Part shown: positions 50,858 to 59,049 of the stretch, in pieces
How positions within the stretch are numbered: the first letter of the stretch is position 1
How the letters are laid out: each line of letters starts with the position of its first letter
From: Clostridiales bacterium
GTDB lineage: Bacteria; Bacillota; Clostridia; Christensenellales; Borkfalkiaceae
Length of the DNA stretch: 64,000 nucleotides
Direction: 5' to 3'
NCBI GenBank assembly: GCA_015055655.1
Contig: SVHW01000002.1
Span: 113,541-177,540 of the forward strand
Position numbers and translations under genes: made by a program
The notes under the pieces: generated by a model
Told to the model about the DNA's origin: nothing
Databases searched by the model: none
Seen by the model: the letters and a program-made list of their open reading frames with translations, nothing else

Positions 50858-50912
50858 TTGTAACATTTTTTGTTACAAAATACTTGACAGTAACAAGAAT
50901 TGTTACTATAAT
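50858..50912 (+). promoter_or_regulatory. LRR lipoprotein promoter overlapped by twin XRE operators
   Basis: Promoter TTGACA (50884-50889), 17 nt, TATAAT (50907-50912). Operator 1 is TTGTAACA-N5-TGTTACAA (50858-50878), just upstream of the -35. Operator 2 is AGTAACAA-GAA-TTGTTACT (50889-50907), filling the spacer. Both are perfect palindromes with related half-sites, ideal for steric repression. Confidence 0.8.
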
Positions 50913-50943
50913 AAAAACATCAAACAAAAATGGAGAATTTGTT

Positions 50944-53900
50944 ATGAAGAAAAAGTGGTTAATAGGTTTAATGGCGTTATCGATGTCTTTTGCCACGATT
51001 GGCTTTACTGGCTGCGTAGGTGGGGAAAATCCCGACGACGGCGACGGCGCGCAAACAGAACAGCCTAATAACGGCGGAAATACGGGTGGTACGACGGACG
51101 GTGGAAATACGGGCGGTGGGACGTCCACGCCTGAAAATCCTGAAAAGCCTGAACAAGGCGGTGAGGGTGGAACGACTACGCCTGAAAAGCCTGAACAAGG
51201 CGGTGAGGGTGGAACGATTACGCCTGAAAAGCCTGACGTACATACGTGCGTGTTCGACCAAGAAGTGGTGGAGGCCGAATATAAAGCAAGCGACGCTACG
51301 TGTACGGCAAAGGAGACCTATTATTATTCTTGCGAGTGTGGCGCGTCAAACGAAGGTGAAACGTTTGAATATGGTGATTACGCGGAACATGTCTATGACC
51401 AAGAAGTGGTGACGGACGAGTATAAGGCAAGCGACGCAAGTTGTATAGAAAAGGCAACGTATTACTATTCTTGTGCCTGCGGTTTAGCAAGCGAAGACGA
51501 AACGTTTGAATATGGTGATTACGCGGAACATGTCTATAACCAAGAAGTGGTGACGGACGAGTATAAGGCAAGCGACGCAAGTTGTATAGAAAAGGCAACG
51601 TATTATTATGCTTGCGAGTGCGGAAAAAAAGGGATTGAAACGTATGAAGAAGGAGAGTTAAACGCGCATAATGTTGTGGATGGAAAGTGTAGCATTTGTC
51701 AAATAACGGAATCTAAAGGATTATCGTATACATTAAGCCAGGATAATACCTATTATAGTGTTTCTATAGGTACTTGTACGGATACAATTATTATTATTCC
51801 CAGCGAACATGAACAATTACCAATAAAAAGTATTGAAAAAGAAGGATTTAAAGGTTGCTCGAATTTAACAAGTATTATACTTCCCGATAGTATAACAAGT
51901 ATTGGTAAAAATGCATTCTTTAATTGTGGAGCGTTGACAGATATTATTATTCCTGATAGTGTAACGAGTATTGGGGAGAAAGCGTTTTATTTGTGTGGTA
52001 GTTTAATGCAAATTACAATTCCCGGCAGTGTAACATCTATCGGGAATGATGCCTTTTCTGAATGCTACGCCTTGACAATATTTTGTGAAAGAACAAGCAA
52101 ACCTAGTGGTTGGCGGAGTAGTTGGAATGTGTCTTCTTGCCCGATTGTTTGGAATTGTAATAATACGGATGTGGCAAGCGATAAATTAGTTTACACGGTA
52201 GTAAATGGGATAAGATATACCATCGATAAAGAAAATATGGTAGCTACAGTTGCTGCTGGTCGGAGTGTTTCTTATTCATTGTTTGTTTCGGGGCAGGCAA
52301 GCAATATCGTAACGGCAAATATTCCCACAAGCATTAGGTATAAAGATGCTGATTATATAGTAAGAGAAATTGGTGCAAATGCATTTAAAAATTGTAATAG
52401 TCTAACGACGGTTGTTATACCTAACAGTGTGACTAGTATTGGCAACAATGCATTTGAAGGGTGTAATAAATTGCTGTATACGATAGAAGGGGCTTGTAAA
52501 TATTTGGTATTCAATGAAAATCCCTATTTCTATTTAACAGAAATTATAGATAAAACCATCACTTCGGTGACTGTAAATGAGAATTGTCAATTTATAAAAT
52601 CTGGAGTTTTTAATGGGTGCGCCAATTTGGAAAGTATGACGTTGCCGTTTGTGGGATTAAGCAAAACAGAAGATAAGGGTTATTATCAAGTGTTTGGTGC
52701 GATTTTTTTAATCAATAAGAGTACGAAAGAGAATAACGCGGATAGTAATACTTCCCCTGGATATATTGGTGTGTATCAATATTATGATGATACAAACGTA
52801 GTAAATCCAAATCACAAGTATTATCATTATTACATACCTGTAAAATTGAAAGAAATAACGATAACTGGCGGAGATATTCCGTTTAGTGCATTTAAAAATT
52901 GTAGCACATTGGAGAGGATTACGATGCCAAATATTTTGGAGAGTATAGACTCCTATGCGTTTTATAATTGTAGTGGTTTACAGGAAATAGTGATTCCCGA
53001 GGGGGTAACAAATATTGGGGATTACGCATTTTATAATTGCAGTGGTGCACAAGAAATAGTGATTCCCGAGGGGATAACAAATATTGGGGATTATGCTTTC
53101 GATGGTTGTAATATACAATACAACGTAGAAGGGAATTGCAAATATTGGGGAAATAAAGACAATCCATATATGTATTTGGTTGCAACGACGTCCAAAGCTA
53201 TTACTGCGGCAACGATTAATGACGGTTGTAAAATTATCAATAAAAGAGCCTTTTTGGATTGTAGTGCTTTGGAAGAAATTGTTATTCCCGATAGTGTAAT
53301 AAATATTGATGTTGGCGCATTTGAAGGATGTACTAATTTAAAAAGTGTAACCTTTGGCGCAAACAGCGAATTGCAGACTATTGGAGATAATGCATTTTAC
53401 TTTTGTAGTAGTTTAATGGAAATTATTATTCCAAATAGTGTAATAAAAATCGGGGCAAGTGCATTTTCTAATAGCGGATTAAACAGTGTATCCCTTTCGG
53501 ATAACATAGAAAGTATTGATACACGTGTGTTTGAGAACTGTGGCAGTTTAACTCGAATTGTGATTCCAGACAATGTAACGAATATTGGCACGAATGCGTT
53601 TTCTGGTTGCGATAGCTTGTCGTGTGTAATGTTTGGAGAGGGGAGCCAATTAACAAGGATTGAATCTTATGCGTTCGCTCATTGTGGGTTGCAGGAAATT
53701 GTCGTTCCCGACAGTGTGACGAGTATAGATAAAGGGGCATTCTTAGGATGTAACGTATTAGAAGATATTATGTTGCCTTTTATAGGGGGCAATGTTAGTG
53801 ATAAGAAATGGCATTTTGGCTATATTTTTGGCGCGGATTACTATTATCAAAATGGCTCTAACGTACCCGCCTCTTTAAAAACTGTGACGTTAACGTCAGA

Positions 53901-54549
53901 AAGTAGTATCAGTAATCAAGCCTTCTATTCGTGTAAGAATTTAATGAGGATAGTCATTCCCGAGAGTGTAATCAATATTGGAGTTGACTCCTTCGAGTCT
54001 TGTGATAACTTAACAATATATTGTGAAGTGGAAAGTCAGCCGACCAATTGGAGGAATTCTTGGAATAATTACCGCCCTATTGTTTGGAATTGCAACGCTA
54101 ATGATGTGGCGGATGATGGATATACTTATATTATACAAGACGGGGTGCACTATAGAGCAAAAGGTGAAAACGCGGAGTTATATAGGCAGTCAGACGATAT
54201 AACATCGATAAGTATTCCTGAAACGATTATTTATAAAGATATTTCTTATAATGTAACAGGTATTTTGGATTATGCATTTGATGGTTGTAAAAAACTGACT
54301 GGAATCATTATTCCTAATACCATAACGTATATAGGCTCTATGGCATTCAATGATTGTGACGACTTAACTGAAATGTACATTCCTAAGAGTGTAACGCATA
54401 TTGGTTATAGTGCGTTTAGAGATTGTGATAATATTCAGTCTATTATTTGTGGGGCAAGTTCTAAGCCTAGTGGTTGGCATAGTGAATGGGCAATAAAGGA
54501 CTTTCAGAATTATAAAACCATCTATCATTGGGTATTTTGGGGACATTAA
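50944..54549 (+). CDS. BspA-like leucine-rich-repeat lipoprotein with Cys-rich repeats
   Basis: 1201 residues from ATG 50944 (TGGAGAATTTGTT upstream). The lipoprotein signal has lipobox FTGC (Cys about 24). A Gly/Asn/Pro/Thr-rich linker includes repeats of PEKPEQGGEGGTTT (about 60-95). Three Cys-rich units follow (about 98-255; HVYDQEVVTDEYKASDASC.EKATYYYSC.CG), nearly the same as those of the 1636-residue protein, and then BspA-type LRRs to about 1180 (TSIGKNAFFNCGALTDIIIPDSVTSIGE). The N-terminal third uses host-like codons, while the LRR part is AT-rich, suggesting a mosaic gene. It is likely an adhesin held to the membrane by lipid and controlled by the divergent XRE protein. Confidence 0.9.
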   Translation: MKKKWLIGLMALSMSFATIGFTGCVGGENPDDGDGAQTEQPNNGGNTGGTTDGGNTGGGTSTPENPEKPEQGGEGGTTTPEKPEQGGEGGTITPEKPDVHTCVFDQEVVEAEYKASDATCTAKETYYYSCECGASNEGETFEYGDYAEHVYDQEVVTDEYKASDASCIEKATYYYSCACGLASEDETFEYGDYAEHVYNQEVVTDEYKASDASCIEKATYYYACECGKKGIETYEEGELNAHNVVDGKCSICQITESKGLSYTLSQDNTYYSVSIGTCTDTIIIIPSEHEQLPIKSIEKEGFKGCSNLTSIILPDSITSIGKNAFFNCGALTDIIIPDSVTSIGEKAFYLCGSLMQITIPGSVTSIGNDAFSECYALTIFCERTSKPSGWRSSWNVSSCPIVWNCNNTDVASDKLVYTVVNGIRYTIDKENMVATVAAGRSVSYSLFVSGQASNIVTANIPTSIRYKDADYIVREIGANAFKNCNSLTTVVIPNSVTSIGNNAFEGCNKLLYTIEGACKYLVFNENPYFYLTEIIDKTITSVTVNENCQFIKSGVFNGCANLESMTLPFVGLSKTEDKGYYQVFGAIFLINKSTKENNADSNTSPGYIGVYQYYDDTNVVNPNHKYYHYYIPVKLKEITITGGDIPFSAFKNCSTLERITMPNILESIDSYAFYNCSGLQEIVIPEGVTNIGDYAFYNCSGAQEIVIPEGITNIGDYAFDGCNIQYNVEGNCKYWGNKDNPYMYLVATTSKAITAATINDGCKIINKRAFLDCSALEEIVIPDSVINIDVGAFEGCTNLKSVTFGANSELQTIGDNAFYFCSSLMEIIIPNSVIKIGASAFSNSGLNSVSLSDNIESIDTRVFENCGSLTRIVIPDNVTNIGTNAFSGCDSLSCVMFGEGSQLTRIESYAFAHCGLQEIVVPDSVTSIDKGAFLGCNVLEDIMLPFIGGNVSDKKWHFGYIFGADYYYQNGSNVPASLKTVTLTSESSISNQAFYSCKNLMRIVIPESVINIGVDSFESCDNLTIYCEVESQPTNWRNSWNNYRPIVWNCNANDVADDGYTYIIQDGVHYRAKGENAELYRQSDDITSISIPETIIYKDISYNVTGILDYAFDGCKKLTGIIIPNTITYIGSMAFNDCDDLTEMYIPKSVTHIGYSAFRDCDNIQSIICGASSKPSGWHSEWAIKDFQNYKTIYHWVFWGH

Positions 54550-54630
54550 GATAGTGGCTGATATGTTAAAAGAGGACGAGTTGGCAGAATAGTTTGGGGT
54601 ATGAAAGCGTAATATACGCAATAGTAAACA

Positions 54631-54659
54631 AAAGCGGGGCTTGTGCAAGCTCCGCTTTT
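54631..54659 (+). terminator. Terminator after the LRR lipoprotein gene
   Basis: AAAGCGGGGCTT-GTGC-AAGCTCCGCTTTT, two base changes from the terminator at 50611. It may also be seen as the right-hand copy of a short repeat bracketing the XRE-LRR unit. Confidence 0.88.
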
Positions 54660-54709
54660 CGTATGAAAAAATTTATTCATAATTCTTGCGTTCGCATTAT
54701 ATAAACCGT

Positions 54710-54738
54710 TTGACAATTTATAAAAACTTCGTTATAAT
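54710..54738 (+). promoter_or_regulatory. Promoter of nfnAB
   Basis: Perfect TTGACA (54710-54715), 17-nt spacer, TATAAT (54733-54738), 37 bp before the nfnA start codon. Confidence 0.92.
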
Positions 54739-54775
54739 ACTCTTTAAGAGTATATATTGGAGAAAGTTTTGATTT

Positions 54776-55618
54776 ATGTATCAAATCGTGAGTAAAAAGC
54801 CGTTGAATCCAACGGTTACGCAAATGGAAATTCTTGCGCCGTTCGTGGCGAAGAAAGCACGTCCTGGGCAGTTTATTATTTTGCGCGTGGACGAGGACGG
54901 AGAACGTATTCCCCTTACTATCGCAGGGTATGATAGAGAACGGGGGACGGTGACGATTATTTTCCAAATCGTGGGCGGTTCTACCGAGAGATTAAACCAT
55001 AAAAACGAAGGGGATTTTCTTCCCGATTTCGTTGGGCCTTTGGGCAAAGCTACGCACCTTGACGGCTTGAAAAAAGTATGCGTTGTAGGCGGCGGCGTGG
55101 GTTGCGCTATTGCGCTCCCTGTGGCAAGAGCTTTGCACGAACAGGGCACGCACGTGACGGCGATTATCGGGTTTAGAAATAAGGACCTCGTGATTTTGGA
55201 AGACGAGTTTAAGGCGGTGTCCGACGAGTTTTATATGATGACGGACGACGGTAGTTACGGACGCCAAGGCAACGTCACCGTGCCTTTGAAAGAAATGCTT
55301 GAAAGCGGCGAAACGTTTGACGAAGTAATCACTATCGGGCCGTTAATTATGATGAAATTCGTGTGCTTGACCACCAAGCAATTTAACGTGAAGACGATTG
55401 CAAGTATGAACCCGATTATGATTGACGGAACGGGGATGTGCGGCGGTTGCCGTCTTACGGTTGGCGGGCAAATGAAGTTCGCTTGCGTGGACGGGCCGGA
55501 ATTCGACGGGCACGAAATTGATTTTGACGAAGCGATGAGCCGTTCTCGTATGTATTCGGAATTTGAACTGCACGAGCGCGACGACGCGTGCAACCTCTAC
55601 AAAAAGGAGGTGGAATAA
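54776..55618 (+). CDS. nfnA: Ferredoxin:NADP+ oxidoreductase small subunit (NfnA/NfnS-like)
   Basis: A 280-residue FAD/NAD-binding subunit of the dihydroorotate/sulfide dehydrogenase electron-transfer family. The FAD domain includes PLTIAGYDRERGTV, the NAD-binding motif is VCVVGGGVGCAIAL (about 101-114), and a [2Fe-2S] site is formed by C222, C225 and C237 (MCGGCRLTVGG...FACVDGPEFDG), with an Asp likely as fourth ligand as in NfnS. With the next gene it forms NfnAB, a cytosolic complex that couples reduced ferredoxin and NADH to NADP+ reduction by electron bifurcation. The stop is 1 bp before the nfnB start codon. Confidence 0.88.
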   Translation: MYQIVSKKPLNPTVTQMEILAPFVAKKARPGQFIILRVDEDGERIPLTIAGYDRERGTVTIIFQIVGGSTERLNHKNEGDFLPDFVGPLGKATHLDGLKKVCVVGGGVGCAIALPVARALHEQGTHVTAIIGFRNKDLVILEDEFKAVSDEFYMMTDDGSYGRQGNVTVPLKEMLESGETFDEVITIGPLIMMKFVCLTTKQFNVKTIASMNPIMIDGTGMCGGCRLTVGGQMKFACVDGPEFDGHEIDFDEAMSRSRMYSEFELHERDDACNLYKKEVE

Positions 55619-55619
55619 A

Positions 55620-57038
55620 ATGGCGTTTAATATGAATCCATTAAAAAACCCTATGCCCACGCAGGACGCGCAGGTGCGCAACGGGAATTTTGACGAAGTG
55701 GCGCTTGGGTATACGGCGGAACAGGCGATTGACGAGGCGAAACGCTGTATTCGTTGTAAACACCGTCCTTGCGTATCCGCTTGTCCCGTCAATATTGATA
55801 TTCCCGAATTTATTGCAAAAGTGGCGGAAGGGGATTTTGAGGCAGCGTATCAAATTATCGCGAAAGATTCTTCCCTCCCTGCCGTTTGCGGACGTGTTTG
55901 TCCTCAAGAAAACCAATGCGAAGGCAAATGCACGCGCGGTATCAAAGCGGGTTGCGAAGCGGTGGGTATCGGCAGATTAGAGCGTTTCGTCGCCGATTGG
56001 CACAATGCCAACGTTACGGAAAAACCCGTAAAACCTACGCCTAACGGCCATAAAGTAGCTGTGGTGGGCAGCGGCCCTGCTGGCTTGGCTTGCGCAGGGG
56101 ATTTGGCGAAAATGGGATACGACGTAACCGTTTTCGAGGCGCTCCACGTGGCTGGTGGCGTACTTGTGTATGGTATTCCGGAATTCCGTTTGCCCAAAGC
56201 TATCGTGCAAAAAGAAGTGGACAATTTGAAGGCGCTCGGCGTAAAAGTGGAAACGAATATGGTTATCGGCCGCGTTATCACGATTGAGGAGCTGAAAACC
56301 GAATACGGTTTTGACGCCGTGTTTATCGGCTCTGGCGCGGGTTTGCCAAAGTTTATGAATATCCCTGGCGAGAGCTTGAAAGGCGTGTATTCGGCAAACG
56401 AGTTTTTGACGCGTTCTAATTTGATGAAGGCGTATAAAGAGGGTAGCCATACGCCTATCCAACACGGTAAATGCGTGGCGGTGGTAGGCGGCGGCAACGT
56501 AGCGATGGACGCTGCGCGTACGGCAAAGCGTTTGGGCGCAGAGGTGCATATCGTATATCGCCGCAGCGAGGAAGAACTGCCTGCGAGAAAGGAAGAAGTG
56601 GAACACGCAAAAGAAGAGGGGATTATCTTCGATTTGCTCACCAATCCTACGCGTATTTTGGCGACGGACGTAACTGACCCCAGAAGCCCGTATTACGGTT
56701 GGGTTAACGGTATCGAGTGCGTGCGTATGGAACTTGGCGAGCCGGACGCCAGCGGCAGACGTTCGCCTGTCGAGGTAAAGGGAAGCGAATTCGTTATCCC
56801 CGTGGATTGCGTCATTATGTCGCTTGGCACTTCGCCGAACCCCTTATTGAAAGCGACGACGCCAGGCTTAGAAACGCTGCGCCGCGGCGAAATAGCGGTG
56901 GACGAAAACGGCAAGACGTCGATGGAAGGCGTTTATTGTGGCGGCGATGCGGCTACTGGTGCGGCTACGGTTATCAAAGCCATGGGCGCAGGGAAAGTGG
57001 CGGCGAAAGCGATTGACGAATATATAAAAAATAAATAA
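55620..57038 (+). CDS. nfnB: Ferredoxin:NADP+ oxidoreductase large subunit (NfnB/GltD-like)
   Basis: A 472-residue flavoprotein from ATG 55620 (AGGAGGTGGAATAAA upstream). The N-terminal region has two Cys clusters for [4Fe-4S] centres: C43, C46, C51, C55 (CIRCKHRPCVSAC) and C90, C94, C100, C104 (CGRVCPQENQCEGKC). FAD Rossmann motif VAVVGSGPAGLACAGDL and NADP Rossmann motif VAVVGGGNVAMDAART follow, and GGDAATGAATVIKAMGAGKVAA is the C-terminal FAD closure. It is homologous to the glutamate synthase small subunit, but the adjoining NfnA-type gene indicates the Nfn complex, the main NADPH source in many anaerobes. Confidence 0.9.
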   Translation: MAFNMNPLKNPMPTQDAQVRNGNFDEVALGYTAEQAIDEAKRCIRCKHRPCVSACPVNIDIPEFIAKVAEGDFEAAYQIIAKDSSLPAVCGRVCPQENQCEGKCTRGIKAGCEAVGIGRLERFVADWHNANVTEKPVKPTPNGHKVAVVGSGPAGLACAGDLAKMGYDVTVFEALHVAGGVLVYGIPEFRLPKAIVQKEVDNLKALGVKVETNMVIGRVITIEELKTEYGFDAVFIGSGAGLPKFMNIPGESLKGVYSANEFLTRSNLMKAYKEGSHTPIQHGKCVAVVGGGNVAMDAARTAKRLGAEVHIVYRRSEEELPARKEEVEHAKEEGIIFDLLTNPTRILATDVTDPRSPYYGWVNGIECVRMELGEPDASGRRSPVEVKGSEFVIPVDCVIMSLGTSPNPLLKATTPGLETLRRGEIAVDENGKTSMEGVYCGGDAATGAATVIKAMGAGKVAAKAIDEYIKNK

Positions 57039-57051
57039 ACGAGAGTTTTGG

Positions 57052-57079
57052 ACGGAGCGCAAAGGAGTTTGCGCTCCGT
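57052..57079 (+). terminator. Terminator of nfnAB
   Basis: ACGGAGCGCAAA-GGAG-TTTGCGCTCCGT stem, 12 bp, followed by AATCTTTTCTT. Confidence 0.88.
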
Positions 57080-57135
57080 AATCTTTTCTTAGACGGAATT
57101 TTTTGAAAAAAGTTGCAAAAGGAGTGAAAAAACGC

Positions 57136-57164
57136 TTGACTAAACGGTTTGTGATAAGTATAAT
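57136..57164 (+). promoter_or_regulatory. Promoter of the tRNA-Pro gene
   Basis: TTGACT (57136-57141), 17 nt, TATAAT (57159-57164), 42 nt before the mature tRNA 5' end. Confidence 0.85.
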
Positions 57165-57206
57165 GGATTATGCTGTCAGGCGGAAAAGCTTGCGGCGAAT
57201 ACATAT

Positions 57207-57283
57207 TGAGGCGTAGCGCAGCTTGGTAGCGCGTTTGGTTAGGGACCAAAAGGTCGTGGGTTCAAGTCCCGTCGCCTCAACCA
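57207..57283 (+). tRNA. tRNA-Pro (anticodon AGG), CCA encoded
   Basis: The cloverleaf is read by eye. The acceptor stem is TGAGGCG / CGCCTCA with discriminator A and encoded CCA. The D stem is GCGC/GCGC with loop AGCTTGGTA, the anticodon stem is TTTGG/CCAAA with loop TTAGGGA, and the T arm is GTGGG-TTCAAGT-CCCGT (two G-U pairs). Anticodon AGG reads the proline codon CCU, and after deamination of A34 to inosine also CCC and CCA. Two things are unusual: an A at position 34 in a bacterial proline tRNA, and a U1-A72 first pair where most bacterial tRNA-Pro have C1-G72. AT-rich foreign genes lie just downstream. Confidence 0.9.
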
Positions 57284-57324
57284 AAATAGACCTTACTTGA
57301 CAGTTCAAGTAAGGTCTATTTTTT
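57284..57324 (+). terminator. Very long terminator hairpin after tRNA-Pro
   Basis: AAAATAGACCTTACTTGA and TCAAGTAAGGTCTATTTT form an uninterrupted 18-bp stem with a 4-nt loop, followed by more T residues. It begins directly at the tRNA CCA. Confidence 0.92.
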
Positions 57325-57398
57325 AGCTGTGGCAACGCGCGGAAGCTAAACGGATTATCGTGGGTTCACGCGACGAACGAGAAACGAAAAAAAATCAA

Positions 57399-57475
57399 AT
57401 AAGGTACGAAAGTTGGCGAGTGAGGAAGCCCTGCCGAGGCTCCGCAAAGCGGAAACGGCAGATACCTGTTTAGAT
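57399..57475 (+). other. Structured intergenic segment of unknown identity
   Basis: In the gap between tRNA-Pro and the FRG gene, CTGCCG (57431-57436) pairs with CGGCAG (57456-57461), enclosing CCGC-AAA-GCGG. Outer AGGTA (57402) can pair with TACCT (57463). The segment is richer in G+C than the gene after it. It could be a small RNA, a leader or a relic; I could not match a known RNA family. Confidence 0.35.
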
Positions 57476-57524
57476 ATAATATCTTGTTTTTTACGTCAAA
57501 AATTGCGCGAATTTAATTTAGGTA

Positions 57525-57553
57525 TTGAAAAAGGCGTTTTAATATGATACAAT
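57525..57553 (+). promoter_or_regulatory. Promoter of the FRG-domain gene
   Basis: TTGAAA (57525-57530), 17 nt, TACAAT (57548-57553). The ATG at 57575 follows AGAGGGGACACAA. Confidence 0.75.
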
Positions 57554-57574
57554 ATTTGCAAAGAGGGGACACAA

Positions 57575-58612
57575 ATGAAGCCGATTGGAAATTTAATTGA
57601 ATTTATTCAAGTTATTCAGAAAAAAGATATTGCCGATAATAATACTTATTATGAAAATCTACGGATGACCAAAGATGAAATTCAAAAAAAAGAGGAACTT
57701 GTTTCTGAGTTGCATAAATTCGTTGTGGAAAAAGGAAATTTGGAAGATATAATGTTCCTTTTTAAGGATCACTTTTCAGTGTTATATAAGTATAAAATGT
57801 TGGAGTCCTATAAAGGCAAAAACAACTCAATCCCGCTTAGAAGGTTTTTTTATCGTGGCATTAGCAATAATAAACATAATCTCGTTTCAGGAGTTTATAG
57901 AAAGACTGAGCGACATGATGAATTTTATTACTGCAATGAAATAAATGTTCGCTGTCCTGAGGTTTTTAGACGATATCAAAATTTGGATAAACTTGTTTAT
58001 ATGCAACATTATGGATGTCCTACAAGGCTTTTGGATATAACCTCAAATCCGCTGGTTTCTTTATATTTTGCTTGTAGTGGGAATATTGAGCAAGATGGTT
58101 CGGTTTATATTTTTGGGATAAATGAAGAGGACATTCGATATGCTCAAAGTGATAGAATACATATGTTATCGAAATTATCAGAGCTAAAAAGGAGCGAACA
58201 AATAGATTTGTTTTTTTTGGCGTATGAAAATATTTTGAAAGGCAAATTTCCGCAAGATTCCCATGGAAAGTATAAAGATATTTTAGTTGAAAGATTTTAT
58301 CATGCAATCAAAAGAGAAAATGGTGCATTTGAAAGAGAGATTGTACCTTTTGATTTGTTAAAGCCTCAATTCGTCCAGCCATATAAAGACAATCCTCGTA
58401 TTTTAAAACAAGATGGAGCTTTTATTGTTTCAGGCTTAGATATTGACGAAGAAGATAGTGATAGAAAGATTCGGCATTATATGGTCAATGAAATCATAAT
58501 AGACAAAAATGCAAAAAAACAAATATTAAACGAATTAGAAGATGTAGGTATTAATAAAGCGACGCTTTTTCCTGAGGTGGATAAGGTTGCTGAATATTTA
58601 AAGGGTAAGTAA
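57575..58612 (+). CDS. FRG domain-containing protein
   Basis: A 345-residue cytosolic protein. The FRG domain spans about 85-260, with the name-giving FYRGIS at 92-97, LVSGVYRK, and the strongly conserved QHYGCPTRLLDITSNPLVSLYFAC (144-167). FRG proteins have no established biochemical activity but occur often in phage-defence islands and mobile regions. The codons are AT-rich (many TTT, AAA, ATA) and unlike the surrounding ACG/GCG-rich genes, and it sits directly downstream of a tRNA, both signs of transfer. A 115-residue gene follows 17 bp later, so the pair is probably co-expressed. Confidence 0.85.
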   Translation: MKPIGNLIEFIQVIQKKDIADNNTYYENLRMTKDEIQKKEELVSELHKFVVEKGNLEDIMFLFKDHFSVLYKYKMLESYKGKNNSIPLRRFFYRGISNNKHNLVSGVYRKTERHDEFYYCNEINVRCPEVFRRYQNLDKLVYMQHYGCPTRLLDITSNPLVSLYFACSGNIEQDGSVYIFGINEEDIRYAQSDRIHMLSKLSELKRSEQIDLFFLAYENILKGKFPQDSHGKYKDILVERFYHAIKRENGAFEREIVPFDLLKPQFVQPYKDNPRILKQDGAFIVSGLDIDEEDSDRKIRHYMVNEIIIDKNAKKQILNELEDVGINKATLFPEVDKVAEYLKGK

Positions 58613-58629
58613 TAATTGGAGGTTAAACA

Positions 58630-58977
58630 ATGAAGAGAATAGATTTATTTGAACTATTGGATAATGAAATTGGGGTAGAACAAAAGAAGTGGGTGGAAGA
58701 CTGGTTATTTGAAAAAGAGAAGAATGGAGATTGGGATCAATCAAATAAGGGCAAGTCGTGGACGGATGAAGAATTAAAAGTGGTTCTTTCTTTTGCACCT
58801 ACGAAAGAGAATTGCCTACTGTTAGCTAAAGCCTTTAAACGTGGATATGGCAGTATTGAACAAATTTTTCGTTGGGCAACTACCGATATGCAAACTATTA
58901 AAAATTCCGATAGAAAAGATGATGCTTTTGTTTTGCAGGTAAAGCGCATTTATAAAGAAATGGGATGGAGAGCATAA
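58630..58977 (+). CDS. Small protein with a Myb/SANT-like helical motif, partner of the FRG gene
   Basis: A 115-residue protein behind TTGGAGGTTAAACA. The stretch SWTDEELKVVLSFAPTKENCLLLAKAFKRGYGSIEQIFRWA looks like a compact three-helix DNA-binding motif of the kind I associate with small domains attached to restriction endonucleases. This link is by memory of the pattern and is not certain. It shares AT-rich codon use with the FRG gene upstream and ends 35 bp before a terminator. A defence role is a reasonable guess only. Confidence 0.65.
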   Translation: MKRIDLFELLDNEIGVEQKKWVEDWLFEKEKNGDWDQSNKGKSWTDEELKVVLSFAPTKENCLLLAKAFKRGYGSIEQIFRWATTDMQTIKNSDRKDDAFVLQVKRIYKEMGWRA

Positions 58978-59011
58978 ATCGGTTCAATATAGGTGCAAAC
59001 TGTTCAACCAA

Positions 59012-59049
59012 AAATAACGGATAGCCAGTAGGCTGTCCGTTATTTTTTT
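59012..59049 (+). terminator. Terminator of the FRG gene pair
   Basis: AAATAACGGATAGCC / GGCTGTCCGTTATTT stem with one mismatch and AGTA loop, followed by a T-run. A 10-bp match to the tRNA-Pro 3' end (TCAACCAAAA, 59004-59013) touches its left edge. Confidence 0.9.

Noticed and set aside
55563-55619. Upstream extension of nfnB in the track
   Set aside because: It lies inside nfnA; the ATG at 55620 has an AGGAGG site and begins the typical Nfn/GltD N-terminus.
57399-57475. Cobalamin riboswitch, c-di-GMP riboswitch, SRP RNA or RNase P fragment
   Set aside because: CCGCAAAGCGG and GAGGAAGCCCTGCC are isolated look-alikes; the order and remaining conserved parts of each family do not fit.
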